A DNA stretch of 12,479 nucleotides from CAZDME01 sp964506785 [NCBI: uncultured bacterium] (GTDB lineage: Bacteria; CAZDME01; JAYEMH01). The stretch spans positions 1 through 12,479 of the forward strand of contig CAZDME010000040.1 in the NCBI GenBank assembly GCA_964506785.1, written 5' to 3'. Shown in pieces: positions 1 through 6,640 of the stretch (positions within the stretch are counted from its first letter, which is position 1; every line of letters begins with the position of its first letter). The notes under the pieces were generated by a model, which was not told the origin of the DNA, made no database searches, and was given only the letters and a program-made list of their open reading frames with translations. The position numbers and the translations under genes are program-made.

Positions 1-59
1 TCCCCTAAAGAAATAAACTTTTTTGAACCCTCGATAGCCAGCTGAATAAGTTCAAACAT
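1..59 (-). CDS. 5' end of an unidentified protein gene (partial)
   Basis: An ATG at 59-57 opens a frame that stays open to the window edge, giving 19 codons that begin MFELIQLAIEG. A good ribosome-binding site (AGAGGTGA, 63-70) sits just upstream, with 6 nt between GAGG and the ATG, so this is very likely a real gene start. It follows valS on the same strand after a 93-nt gap. The visible residues form a plausible amphipathic or hydrophobic N-terminus, but they are too few to assign a family. A short hydrophobic start like this occurs in MotA/TolQ/ExbB-type proteins and in many unrelated ones, so no function is proposed. Sure of a gene start, unsure of everything else. Confidence 0.6.
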   Translation of the reverse strand, partial: MFELIQLAIEGSKKFISLG

Positions 60-115
60 TTTTCACCTCTTAATAAAGAAAACGTCTCTTTTAATTACTG
101 CTGCGTTTCCTAACC

Positions 116-131
116 GGGGTAATATTTCCCC
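116..131. repeat. 16-bp near-perfect palindrome in the valS-downstream gap
   Basis: The minus strand reads GGGGAAATATTACCCC. It equals its own reverse complement except at one symmetric pair (14 of 16 positions symmetric). It lies in the 93-nt gap between valS and the next gene, about 56 nt before that gene's ATG. No U-tract follows, so it is not an intrinsic terminator. The symmetry would fit a dimeric repressor operator, but that is inference only, and no promoter boxes could be placed with confidence nearby. Confidence 0.35.
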
Positions 132-152
132 TTGAGTTTTCCGTTTTAACTT

Positions 153-2834
153 TCAATACGTCAAAGCTTTAAAACTTTCCTCTAATTTATCGAGCTTTTG
201 TTTAAGCTGGGACTCAAAGATTTTATTTTTTTCAATAACACCCTTGGGCGCCCGCTGTAAAAAATCCTTGTTCAAGAGCCGCGTCTGCACCTGCAAAAAG
301 TTATTTTTCACTCTGGCGATTTCTTTTTTTAATCTTGCCTTTTCCTTTTGCATATCAATCAATCCTGCCAGAGGCAGAAAAATCTCCAGTTTCCCGACTA
401 CCGCGGTCGCAGAGGGCTTGGGTTTATCAATTTCGTTTTTCACCACCAAATCTTTTATTTTAGCCAAATTCTTTAAAATCCGGCTGTTATTCAGTAAAAT
501 ATTTCGAGAGGCAGAAACGGGCGCTCGAATCAAAACTTTTATTTCCCGGCTAGGGGAGATATTTATCTCTCCTCTAATGTTCCTTATGGCGGTAATTACG
601 CTAATCAACAACGCCATATTTTTTTCGGCACCCGGATTAGTAAATTGACGCCTCTTTTTCGGCCAAGAAACGGCCATAATACTTTCTCCCGGGACTGAAA
701 GTTTCTGCCAAATTTCTTCCGTGATAAAAGGGATAAAGGGGTGCAGCAAACGCAACGATGTTTCTAAAACATGGTGAAGTATTGTTTGCGTAATTTTTCG
801 ATGCCCTTTCTCCTCCAAGTAAATTTTGGAAATCTCGACATACCAATCGCAGAATTCATGCCAGAGAAAATTATACACGGTGAAAGCCGCCTCATTAAAG
901 CGATAATTTTGAAGTGAAGCCTCTACCCTGCCAATGATTTTTTCCAGACGGCTGATAATCCAGGCATCAGAAAGATTGAACTTTTCGATTTTAAAATCCT
1001 CCCGGGTAAACTGGTAATTTTCCAGATTTCTCAAAGTAAAACGGGAAAGATTCCAGATTTTATTGGCAAAATTCCTGCCCATCTCAAACTTAGTTTCGGA
1101 AAGAAGGACATCCTGTCCTTCGCTGGTCAAAGTAATCAGACTGAATCGGACGGCATCGGTGCCAAAACGATTAATCATGTCCAAAGGATCTATGCCGTTT
1201 CCTAAAGATTTACTCATTTTTCTGCCCAGCCCATCTAAAATCGTCCCGTGGATATAAACCTGCCGGAACGGGACAGCTCTCATAAACTCTAAACCCATCA
1301 TAATCATCCGGGCAACCCAAAAGAAAATTATTCCCCGGTCAGTTACCAAAACCGAAGTAGGATAGAAATAATTCAGGCCTTTCGTTTTCTTCGGCCAACC
1401 CAGGGTAGAAAACGGCCAGAGGGCTGAAGAAAACCAGGTATCCAAAACATCTTCATCCTGATAAATATCCTTTGATTTGCAAACCGGGCATCTATCCGGT
1501 TTCGTCCGGGAAACAATAATTCCTTTTTTATTATCTTTTGATTCCTCCTCTGCCTTATCCTGGCAACGGCGGCAATAATAAACCGGTAATCGATGACCCC
1601 ACCAAATCTGCCGGGAAATACACCAATCTTTTATTTCCTGCATCCAGGAAAGATAAAATTTTTCCCAGCGTGAGGGGAAAAAACAAATCTTTTTTGATTT
1701 TACGGCGTTTACTGCCGGCCTGGCTAATTTTTTCATCTTGACAAACCACTGCAGCGAAAGCACCGGCTCAACCGCTGTACGGCAGCGATAACATCTTCCG
1801 ATAGCATGAGAATAATTTTCTTCCTTAGATAAAAGTCCGGTTTTTGCTAAATCCTCCAATACCTTCCGGCGGCATTCTTCCCGGGTCAATCCCTGATAGG
1901 CCATACCGGCCTCACCAGTCATTTTCGCCCGACTATCAATGACTACCGGTGCATCCAGTTTATAACGCTGGCCAACTAAAAAATCAGCGGCATCATGAGC
2001 CGGGGTTATTTTAACCGCTCCGGTGCCAAATTTCCGGTTGACAAAATCATCGGCCAAAACCGGGATTTCACGTTTTTTTAAAGGAAGCATAACCATCCGG
2101 CCAACTGCATTTTTATACCGCTTATCTTTAGGATGAACGGCTACGGCCGTATCACCCAGGATGGTTTCTGGACGGGTAGTAGCCACAACAATAAATTCGT
2201 CCCGGGCATCTTTAAAGGGATATTTTACATAATAAAGGCTGCCTTTTTCTTCAGTATAGTCTACCTCAATATCAGAAAGGGCAGTGAGACATCGCGGGCA
2301 CCAATTAATGATATACCTGCCCCGGTAGATATACCCCTTTCTGTAAAGATGGATAAATGCCTCTTTAACCGCTTCCGACAAACCCTCATCCAGAGTAAAT
2401 CTTTCCCTGGCCCAATCACAGGAAGACCCTAATTTTTTAAGCTGCTTAATAATCGTCCGGCCATATTCGTTCCTCCACTGCCAAACCTTTTTAATAAAAG
2501 CCGGCCTGCCCATCTGGTGGCGGCTCTTCTTTTTTTTCTGTAATTCTTTTTCAACGACATTCTGGGTGGCAATCCCGGCATGGTCTGTTCCCGGAAGCCA
2601 GAGGGCCGATTTTCCTTTCATTCTCTGCCAACGAATAAGAATATCCTGAATGGTGTTATTCAGAGCGTGCCCCATATGAAGTTCACCGGTAATATTCGGC
2701 GGCGGGATAACAATGGTATAGGCTTTCTTTTTTCTATCAATACGAGCATTAAAAAAACCATTCTTCTCCCAAAAGCGATACCATTTATCTTCTACTTCTT
2801 TGGGGTTATATTGCGGCGGCAGTTCCTTTAGCAT
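153..2834 (-). CDS. valS: Valyl-tRNA synthetase
   Basis: Class I aminoacyl-tRNA synthetase that charges tRNA-Val in the cytoplasm and hydrolyses mischarged Thr-tRNA-Val. The 893-residue product has the usual length. Visible: PPPNITGELHMGH (HIGH signature, HMGH 53-56), GTDHAGIATQ (82-91, ValS-type), the CP1 editing domain with TTRPETILGDTA (219-230) and GTGAVKITPAHD (270-281), KMSKS at 539-543, an anticodon-binding region, and a C-terminal charged coiled-coil arm (about 828-885). Cysteine pairs at 179/182, 348/351, 421/424 and 449/452 look like two zinc knuckles. The ATG at 2834-2832 has AAGGA upstream and lies inside the 3' end of trxB (29-nt overlap), suggesting coupled translation. Around 498-504 it reads VTDRGII where many ValS proteins have VTG(F/Y)DII; this may be a lineage variant. 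Identification is very secure. Confidence 0.98.
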   Translation of the reverse strand: MLKELPPQYNPKEVEDKWYRFWEKNGFFNARIDRKKKAYTIVIPPPNITGELHMGHALNNTIQDILIRWQRMKGKSALWLPGTDHAGIATQNVVEKELQKKKKSRHQMGRPAFIKKVWQWRNEYGRTIIKQLKKLGSSCDWARERFTLDEGLSEAVKEAFIHLYRKGYIYRGRYIINWCPRCLTALSDIEVDYTEEKGSLYYVKYPFKDARDEFIVVATTRPETILGDTAVAVHPKDKRYKNAVGRMVMLPLKKREIPVLADDFVNRKFGTGAVKITPAHDAADFLVGQRYKLDAPVVIDSRAKMTGEAGMAYQGLTREECRRKVLEDLAKTGLLSKEENYSHAIGRCYRCRTAVEPVLSLQWFVKMKKLARPAVNAVKSKKICFFPSRWEKFYLSWMQEIKDWCISRQIWWGHRLPVYYCRRCQDKAEEESKDNKKGIIVSRTKPDRCPVCKSKDIYQDEDVLDTWFSSALWPFSTLGWPKKTKGLNYFYPTSVLVTDRGIIFFWVARMIMMGLEFMRAVPFRQVYIHGTILDGLGRKMSKSLGNGIDPLDMINRFGTDAVRFSLITLTSEGQDVLLSETKFEMGRNFANKIWNLSRFTLRNLENYQFTREDFKIEKFNLSDAWIISRLEKIIGRVEASLQNYRFNEAAFTVYNFLWHEFCDWYVEISKIYLEEKGHRKITQTILHHVLETSLRLLHPFIPFITEEIWQKLSVPGESIMAVSWPKKRRQFTNPGAEKNMALLISVITAIRNIRGEINISPSREIKVLIRAPVSASRNILLNNSRILKNLAKIKDLVVKNEIDKPKPSATAVVGKLEIFLPLAGLIDMQKEKARLKKEIARVKNNFLQVQTRLLNKDFLQRAPKGVIEKNKIFESQLKQKLDKLEESFKALTY

Positions 2835-3768
2835 TATCTTTTTCCTTCTTCTTCTTCTCTATATATCTAGCGGCGGATAGAGCGGCAATGGTCCCTTCAG
2901 CACAGGCCACATCCACCTGCTTTAATTCTTTTTCCCGAACATCACCGACGGCATATATCCCGGTTAAAGAGGTCTCCATCTTTTCATTCGTAATAATGTA
3001 GCCTGATTCATTTAATTTAATCAAATCTCCCAGAAATTTAGAATTTGGCAAAAATCCGACGTAGATAAAAACTCCGGAGACCTCGATATCCTTTTTTATG
3101 ATTGAGCCCTTGTCCTGCACAGTAATCGAGGTAACAACATCTTTGCCGTTTATAGAAACAGGAATATGGTTTAAAAAAAGTTTTATTTTTTTGTTCCTTT
3201 TTAATTCTTCCTGTAAAATCTTAGCGGCCCGCAGTTCCTGGCGGCGGTGGACCAAAATTATCTGCCGGGCAAACCTGGTTAATGATAATGCTTCCTCTGC
3301 CGCCGCATCCCCGCCTCCGATGACAGCAATATCCTTGCCTCTATAGAGAGGACCGTCACAAATTCCGCAGTACGAAACACCTTTACCGGCATATTCCTTC
3401 TCGCCGGGAATATTCAAATTCCTGGGAATAGCACCAGAGGCGATAATGACCGCATAAGCAGTAAATCTTTCTTTATCTGTGCGTATTTCTATAGCATCCC
3501 CTTCCGGAATAATTTTTTTTACTTCCTTCAATTCGATAATTTCAACACCGAACTTCTCTGCCTGCTTTTTAAAACGGGCCATTAAATCCGGCCCTTCGAT
3601 GCCTTCCGGGAAACCGGGATAGTTCTCGATAAATTCGGTTGCCGCAGCCGCGCCTCCAACCAATCCCTTTTCCAATAATAAGGTTTTTATCCTTTCTCTG
3701 GCGGCATAAATAGCGGCCGTCAATCCTCCGGGACCGCCGCCGATAATTATTAAGTCGTACTCAGTCAT
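2806..3768 (-). CDS. trxB: Thioredoxin reductase-like NAD(P)H:FAD disulfide oxidoreductase
   Basis: Cytoplasmic flavoprotein of the TrxB family, which passes electrons from NADPH through FAD and a redox disulfide to thioredoxin. The 320-residue product shows the FAD Rossmann motif GGGPGG (10-15), the redox pair CGIC (134-137), a second nucleotide-binding loop GGGDAA (151-156), HRR (174-176, a 2'-phosphate contact suggesting NADPH), and the C-terminal FAD motif GIYAVGDVR. E. coli TrxB has CATC; the CGIC here is a variant. The frame can be extended one codon to a TTG at 3771, but the ATG at 3768-3766 is better spaced (7 nt) from the GGGAA upstream, so it is preferred. The C-terminus is a lysine-rich tail ending TAAAI that overlaps the start of valS. 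It follows hpt after 69 nt. Family assignment is strong. Whether thioredoxin or another protein is the partner cannot be read from the sequence. Confidence 0.92.
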   Translation of the reverse strand: MTEYDLIIIGGGPGGLTAAIYAARERIKTLLLEKGLVGGAAAATEFIENYPGFPEGIEGPDLMARFKKQAEKFGVEIIELKEVKKIIPEGDAIEIRTDKERFTAYAVIIASGAIPRNLNIPGEKEYAGKGVSYCGICDGPLYRGKDIAVIGGGDAAAEEALSLTRFARQIILVHRRQELRAAKILQEELKRNKKIKLFLNHIPVSINGKDVVTSITVQDKGSIIKKDIEVSGVFIYVGFLPNSKFLGDLIKLNESGYIITNEKMETSLTGIYAVGDVREKELKQVDVACAEGTIAALSAARYIEKKKKEKDNAKGTAAAI

Positions 3769-3818
3769 CAAAAAGTTCCCTTTTCCCAGTAAACAACGCC
3801 AAAATAGTAACGAGATTT

Positions 3819-3858
3819 ATGAGAAATGAAAAGAAGTTTACTTTCTTGCCTTTCTCAT
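3819..3858 (-). other. A/U-rich hairpin across the hpt stop codon
   Basis: Perfect 8-bp arms ATGAGAAA (3819-3826) and TTTCTCAT (3851-3858) enclose a second short complementary pair (AAGAA with TTCTT). The mRNA could therefore fold into a two-part stem with an internal loop, spanning the last codons and stop (3840-3838) of hpt. The stem is almost all A-U and no U-tract follows, so it is not a classical terminator. It may have a modest effect on mRNA processing or on readthrough to trxB, or none. Confidence 0.3.
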
Positions 3859-4368
3859 ATAGGCAATATAGGGCAGATTGCGGTAACACTGCCGATAATC
3901 CAACCCATATCCAACTAGAAATTTATCCGGCACCTCAAAACCAACATAATCTATATTTATCGGGATCTTCCGGCAATCTTTTTTATCCAGGAGGCTGCAA
4001 ATTTTGATACTCCGGGGCTTTAATTCCTTCAGAAAACTTACCAGTTTCCTGGTAGTAGCGCCGGTATCAACGATATCTTCAACAATAACTAAATCCTCGC
4101 CTTTTATTTTCCCCTCCGCTAATGAAACAATTTTACTCTTTTGGGAACTGGTAGTCCCTTTCCCATAACTTGATACTTTTATAAATTCGACCCTAATCGG
4201 CATGGTCAATTTACGGGACAAATCGGCCATAAAAATCGAAGCGCCATTAAGAACGCCAATAAGAACCGGAGTTTTCTTTCGATATTCAAAAGAAATAATC
4301 CGGGCCAGCTTTTCAACTTTCCATTTTATTCTTTCTTCGTCAATTAAGGTCACTAACGTCTCTTTCAT
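3838..4368 (-). CDS. hpt: Hypoxanthine phosphoribosyltransferase
   Basis: Purine salvage enzyme of the cytoplasm that joins hypoxanthine (often also guanine) to PRPP to give IMP or GMP. The 176-residue length matches bacterial Hpt (about 178 in E. coli). The PRPP-binding loop VEDIVDTGATT is at 96-106, and the N-terminal NGASIFMADL (41-50) and the C-terminal YVGFEVPDKFLVGYGLDY segment are both typical of the family. The start is well fixed: the ATG shares an ATGA overlap with the ispF stop (TGA 4367-4365), and GGAGGA lies just upstream. Translation is therefore probably coupled to ispF. Hpt has no known functional link to isoprenoid synthesis, so the pairing may reflect general housekeeping co-expression. 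A guanine-specific or xanthine-specific preference cannot be excluded from sequence alone. Confidence 0.95.
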   Translation of the reverse strand: MKETLVTLIDEERIKWKVEKLARIISFEYRKKTPVLIGVLNGASIFMADLSRKLTMPIRVEFIKVSSYGKGTTSSQKSKIVSLAEGKIKGEDLVIVEDIVDTGATTRKLVSFLKELKPRSIKICSLLDKKDCRKIPINIDYVGFEVPDKFLVGYGLDYRQCYRNLPYIAYMRKARK

Positions 4369-4838
4369 TTATCCTCCAAAAGAGCAACGGCAAAAGCAGC
4401 TACTCCTTCTCCTCTACCCAAAAAACCTAATTTTTCCTGAGTGGTTGCCTTAATGTTAATTATCTTTTCGGTAATCTTCAAGGTTTCGGCAATATTGGTT
4501 TTCATCCCCTCGATATAGGCTGAAACTTTCGGCGCTTCGATAACTATCGTCGCGTCAATATTGCCAATCTTTAACTCTCTGTGCTTAAGCTTGTCTCTGA
4601 CCTTTCCTAAAATCAAACGGCTGGAGATATTTTCATATTTCGGATCCGTATCAGGAAAATTCTTTCCCAAATCACCTAAAGCGGCTGCCCCCAAGAGCGC
4701 ATCAGCTAAAGCATGCAGCAGGACATCGGCATCGGAATAGCCTTTTAAGCCCCGTGCAAAAGGAATCTCTACGCCGCCTAAGATCAGCTTTCTCCCTTTT
4801 ACCAAAGGATGAACGTCATAGCCGAAACCAATTTTCAT
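4365..4838 (-). CDS. ispF: 2-C-methyl-D-erythritol 2,4-cyclodiphosphate synthase
   Basis: MEP-pathway enzyme that cyclises 4-diphosphocytidyl-2-C-methyl-D-erythritol 2-phosphate to the 2,4-cyclodiphosphate with release of CMP, on the route to IPP and DMAPP. The 157-residue length is normal. Metal ligands of the family are visible: D8 and H10 in GFGYDVH, and H42 in YSDADVLLHALADALLGA. The GDLGKNFPDTDP loop (55-66) and the C-terminal KATTQEKLGF-GRGEG motif (130-145) are also present; Q134 stands where T, S or N is more usual. The start is fixed by the invariant N-terminal MKIGFGYDVH, although no strong ribosome-binding site precedes it. It follows ispD after an 84-nt gap and overlaps hpt by 4 nt. 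Identification is secure. Confidence 0.97.
   Translation of the reverse strand: MKIGFGYDVHPLVKGRKLILGGVEIPFARGLKGYSDADVLLHALADALLGAAALGDLGKNFPDTDPKYENISSRLILGKVRDKLKHRELKIGNIDATIVIEAPKVSAYIEGMKTNIAETLKITEKIINIKATTQEKLGFLGRGEGVAAFAVALLEDK
4372..4377 (-). promoter_or_regulatory. Ribosome-binding site of hpt
   Basis: GGAGGA lies inside the last codons of ispF, 3 nt before the hpt ATG. With the ATGA stop-start overlap it supports translational coupling of ispF and hpt. Confidence 0.7.
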
Positions 4839-4922
4839 AATTGCGCAGTCACTTTCTATTCGGTCGTCGTTATCGGTCGAAAAGCTGCTTAGCTGAAAAT
4901 TAAATAACAGAAACCGGAAAAA
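4839..4922. other. 84-nt ispD-ispF intergenic gap
   Basis: This gap is longer than most others in the run and lies between two genes that are usually adjacent or fused. It holds a 7-bp direct repeat, TCGGTCG at 4860-4866 and 4873-4879, and CAGCT repeats on the minus strand. I see no good ribosome-binding site for ispF, no clear promoter boxes and no terminator. It could hold a secondary promoter for ispF-hpt-trxB-valS, but nothing visible proves it. Confidence 0.3.
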
Positions 4923-5603
4923 TTACATCCGGGATTTTAATATTGCCTCAGCCAAAATCAAATCAAGCGGAGTGGTAATTTTAATATTCTCTTTAGAGCC
5001 ATCGATTACCTTAACAGGATGCCCCAGATACTCCACCAGTTCAGCATCATCAGTCCCGTAATAATCATCGAGCTTTGCTTTTTCATGAGCAGAAAGGAGA
5101 AGCTCCTTCCGATAGCCCTGAGGTGTTTGAACGGCCCAAAGAGCCCTGCGCCTCAAGGTTTTCACCACTTCTTTTTTTTTGTCCAATTCTTTAATCGTGT
5201 CTTGGCAGGGAACAGCCGGAACTACCGCCCCAAAAGATTCAGCCTCCTTAATCACCTCATTAATTAACTCTTTCCTGACTAAAGGCCGCACTCCATCATG
5301 AACCAAAACTATTCCTGAACGAGGAGAAATTTCTTTCAATCCGCGGGCAACCGAATCCTGCCTTTTTTCTCCTCCGAGCACCACCTTTTTTAACTTCATT
5401 GAAAAATCGGAAAGCAGTTTTTTTATCTGTCCTGCCTGGCTTTGATGGATAACTAAAATTATCTCATCTACCAAAGATTCCTCAAAAAAGACCGAAAGCG
5501 TGCGAATTATTACCGGCTTCAACCCTAACATCAGATACGGCTTGGCAATCGAACCTTTGAATCTTTTACTTTCTCCGGCGGCAACAATAATTACACTTAC
5601 CAA
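4923..5603 (-). CDS. ispD: 2-C-methyl-D-erythritol 4-phosphate cytidylyltransferase
   Basis: MEP-pathway enzyme that transfers CMP from CTP to 2-C-methyl-D-erythritol 4-phosphate. The 226-residue product has the family length and motifs: the CTP-binding AAGESKRF...AKPYL loop (R14, K21), the VHDGVRPLV block (D103, R106), R153 in TLRRRALWAVQTPQG, TDDAELVE (184-191), and DGSKENIKITTPLD with K208. The start codon is TTG (5603-5601), supported by AAAGGAA (5611-5617) 7 nt upstream; no ATG lies close enough, and the N-terminal VSVIIVAAG strand must be included. It starts 19 nt after the PIN-TRAM gene and precedes ispF, its pathway partner two steps later (IspE lies between and is not in this window). 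Identification is secure. Confidence 0.96.
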   Translation of the reverse strand: MVSVIIVAAGESKRFKGSIAKPYLMLGLKPVIIRTLSVFFEESLVDEIILVIHQSQAGQIKKLLSDFSMKLKKVVLGGEKRQDSVARGLKEISPRSGIVLVHDGVRPLVRKELINEVIKEAESFGAVVPAVPCQDTIKELDKKKEVVKTLRRRALWAVQTPQGYRKELLLSAHEKAKLDDYYGTDDAELVEYLGHPVKVIDGSKENIKITTPLDLILAEAILKSRM

Positions 5604-5622
5604 AATACCGTTCCTTTATAAA

Positions 5623-6624
5623 TCAACGATACTCGTTACGAAACCGGCCAAAAATCATCCGGCCAGCTGAAGTTTGAAGAACACTGGTAACCACAATCTC
5701 GACTGTCTGACCCAGACGGCTCTTTCCTTCTTCAATAACAATCATCGTCCCATCGTCCAGATAAGCGACACCTTGATTAAATTCTTTTCCCTCTTTTATC
5801 ACTTTTACCTTCATTACCTCGCCGGGTAAGACCACCGGTTTAAGCGCATTGGCCAGTTCATTCATATTCAAAACCTTGATATTGTCTAAGTCAGCAACTT
5901 TATTTAGATTGTAGTCGTTAGTAAAAATCTTGGCATTGAGGGTTTTCGAAAGCTTCAAAAGCTTTGCGTCCACCGTATTCAATTCAGGAAAATCCACATC
6001 CTGAATCACTACTTTAAACTGTTTGCTTTTTTGCAGTTTCTTTAACACATCTAAACCCCTCCGCCCGCGGTTCCTCTTTAAGGTATCGGAAGAATCGGCA
6101 ATGCCCTGAAGCTCGGCTAAAACAAAACGGGGAATAATTAAAATACCTTCGACAAATCCGCTTTCACAAATATCCGCAATGCGACCGTCAATTATGACAC
6201 TGGTGTCTAATATCTTGAAATGGCTTTTTCCTTCTTCTTCCGTCCATTTAAGAAAGGGAGTAGAAAAACTTAACTCATCTCTTCTTCTGACAACAACCAT
6301 AATGCCCAGGTAGCACAAGAGAACCGCCAAGACAGGCCTAACGATAGCGACTAAGACACTAGTGCCGTAAAGAAACGGAAAGGTATGGACGATAAGATTG
6401 GCGATTATCAAGCCCAAAACTATTCCGATAATACCGGCAATCAAAGCTTTGGTTTTTGCCCTGGACAAACCCAGCTCCAAGGCAACGATAAAGACACCGG
6501 TAAAAAAACCAATTATTGCGCCGGTAACGGGAGGAAAAGCTTCAAGGCCAATCTGTACGCTTAAACCGTAACCCGCAGCAATACAAAGCATCATAAAAAT
6601 AGCCCGGAAAATAAAATAACCCAA
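5623..6624 (-). CDS. Membrane-anchored PIN-TRAM domain protein (YacL-like)
   Basis: The 333 residues read as three parts. The first (1 to about 112) has four hydrophobic segments, roughly 4-22, 33-51, 59-80 and 88-112, which should place it in the inner membrane. A PIN nuclease domain (about 135-255) follows, with the expected acidic residues D140, E171, D219 and D237. A C-terminal TRAM domain (about 265-328) is a small beta-barrel that usually binds RNA. This matches Bacillus YacL-type proteins, whose exact substrate is not established; an RNA-directed nuclease is inferred from the domains. The start is TTG (6624-6622), 6 nt after an AAGGAGGTGA site that overlaps the radA stop. The first ATG is 10 codons further in and has no such site. 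Its place between radA and ispD matches the Firmicutes order. Confidence 0.93.
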   Translation of the reverse strand: MGYFIFRAIFMMLCIAAGYGLSVQIGLEAFPPVTGAIIGFFTGVFIVALELGLSRAKTKALIAGIIGIVLGLIIANLIVHTFPFLYGTSVLVAIVRPVLAVLLCYLGIMVVVRRRDELSFSTPFLKWTEEEGKSHFKILDTSVIIDGRIADICESGFVEGILIIPRFVLAELQGIADSSDTLKRNRGRRGLDVLKKLQKSKQFKVVIQDVDFPELNTVDAKLLKLSKTLNAKIFTNDYNLNKVADLDNIKVLNMNELANALKPVVLPGEVMKVKVIKEGKEFNQGVAYLDDGTMIVIEEGKSRLGQTVEIVVTSVLQTSAGRMIFGRFRNEYR

Positions 6625-6630
6625 TTAAAT

Positions 6631-6640
6631 TCACCTCCTT
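6631..6640 (-). promoter_or_regulatory. Strong ribosome-binding site fixing the TTG start of the PIN-TRAM gene
   Basis: AAGGAGGTGA is a full-length match to the anti-Shine-Dalgarno tail. It overlaps the radA stop codon (TAA 6641-6639) and sits 6 nt before the TTG. The strong site may offset the weaker start codon and makes the TTG start convincing. Confidence 0.8.

Noticed and set aside
637-846. Minus-strand 69-codon frame inside valS
   Set aside because: It is an out-of-frame shadow within the continuous valS reading frame, with no ribosome-binding site or recognisable product. The 1555-1749 frame is the same case.
4860-4879. Operator made of the TCGGTCG direct repeats in the ispD-ispF gap
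   Set aside because: There are only two 7-bp copies, with no promoter boxes that could be placed around them. Too weak to call as a regulatory site.
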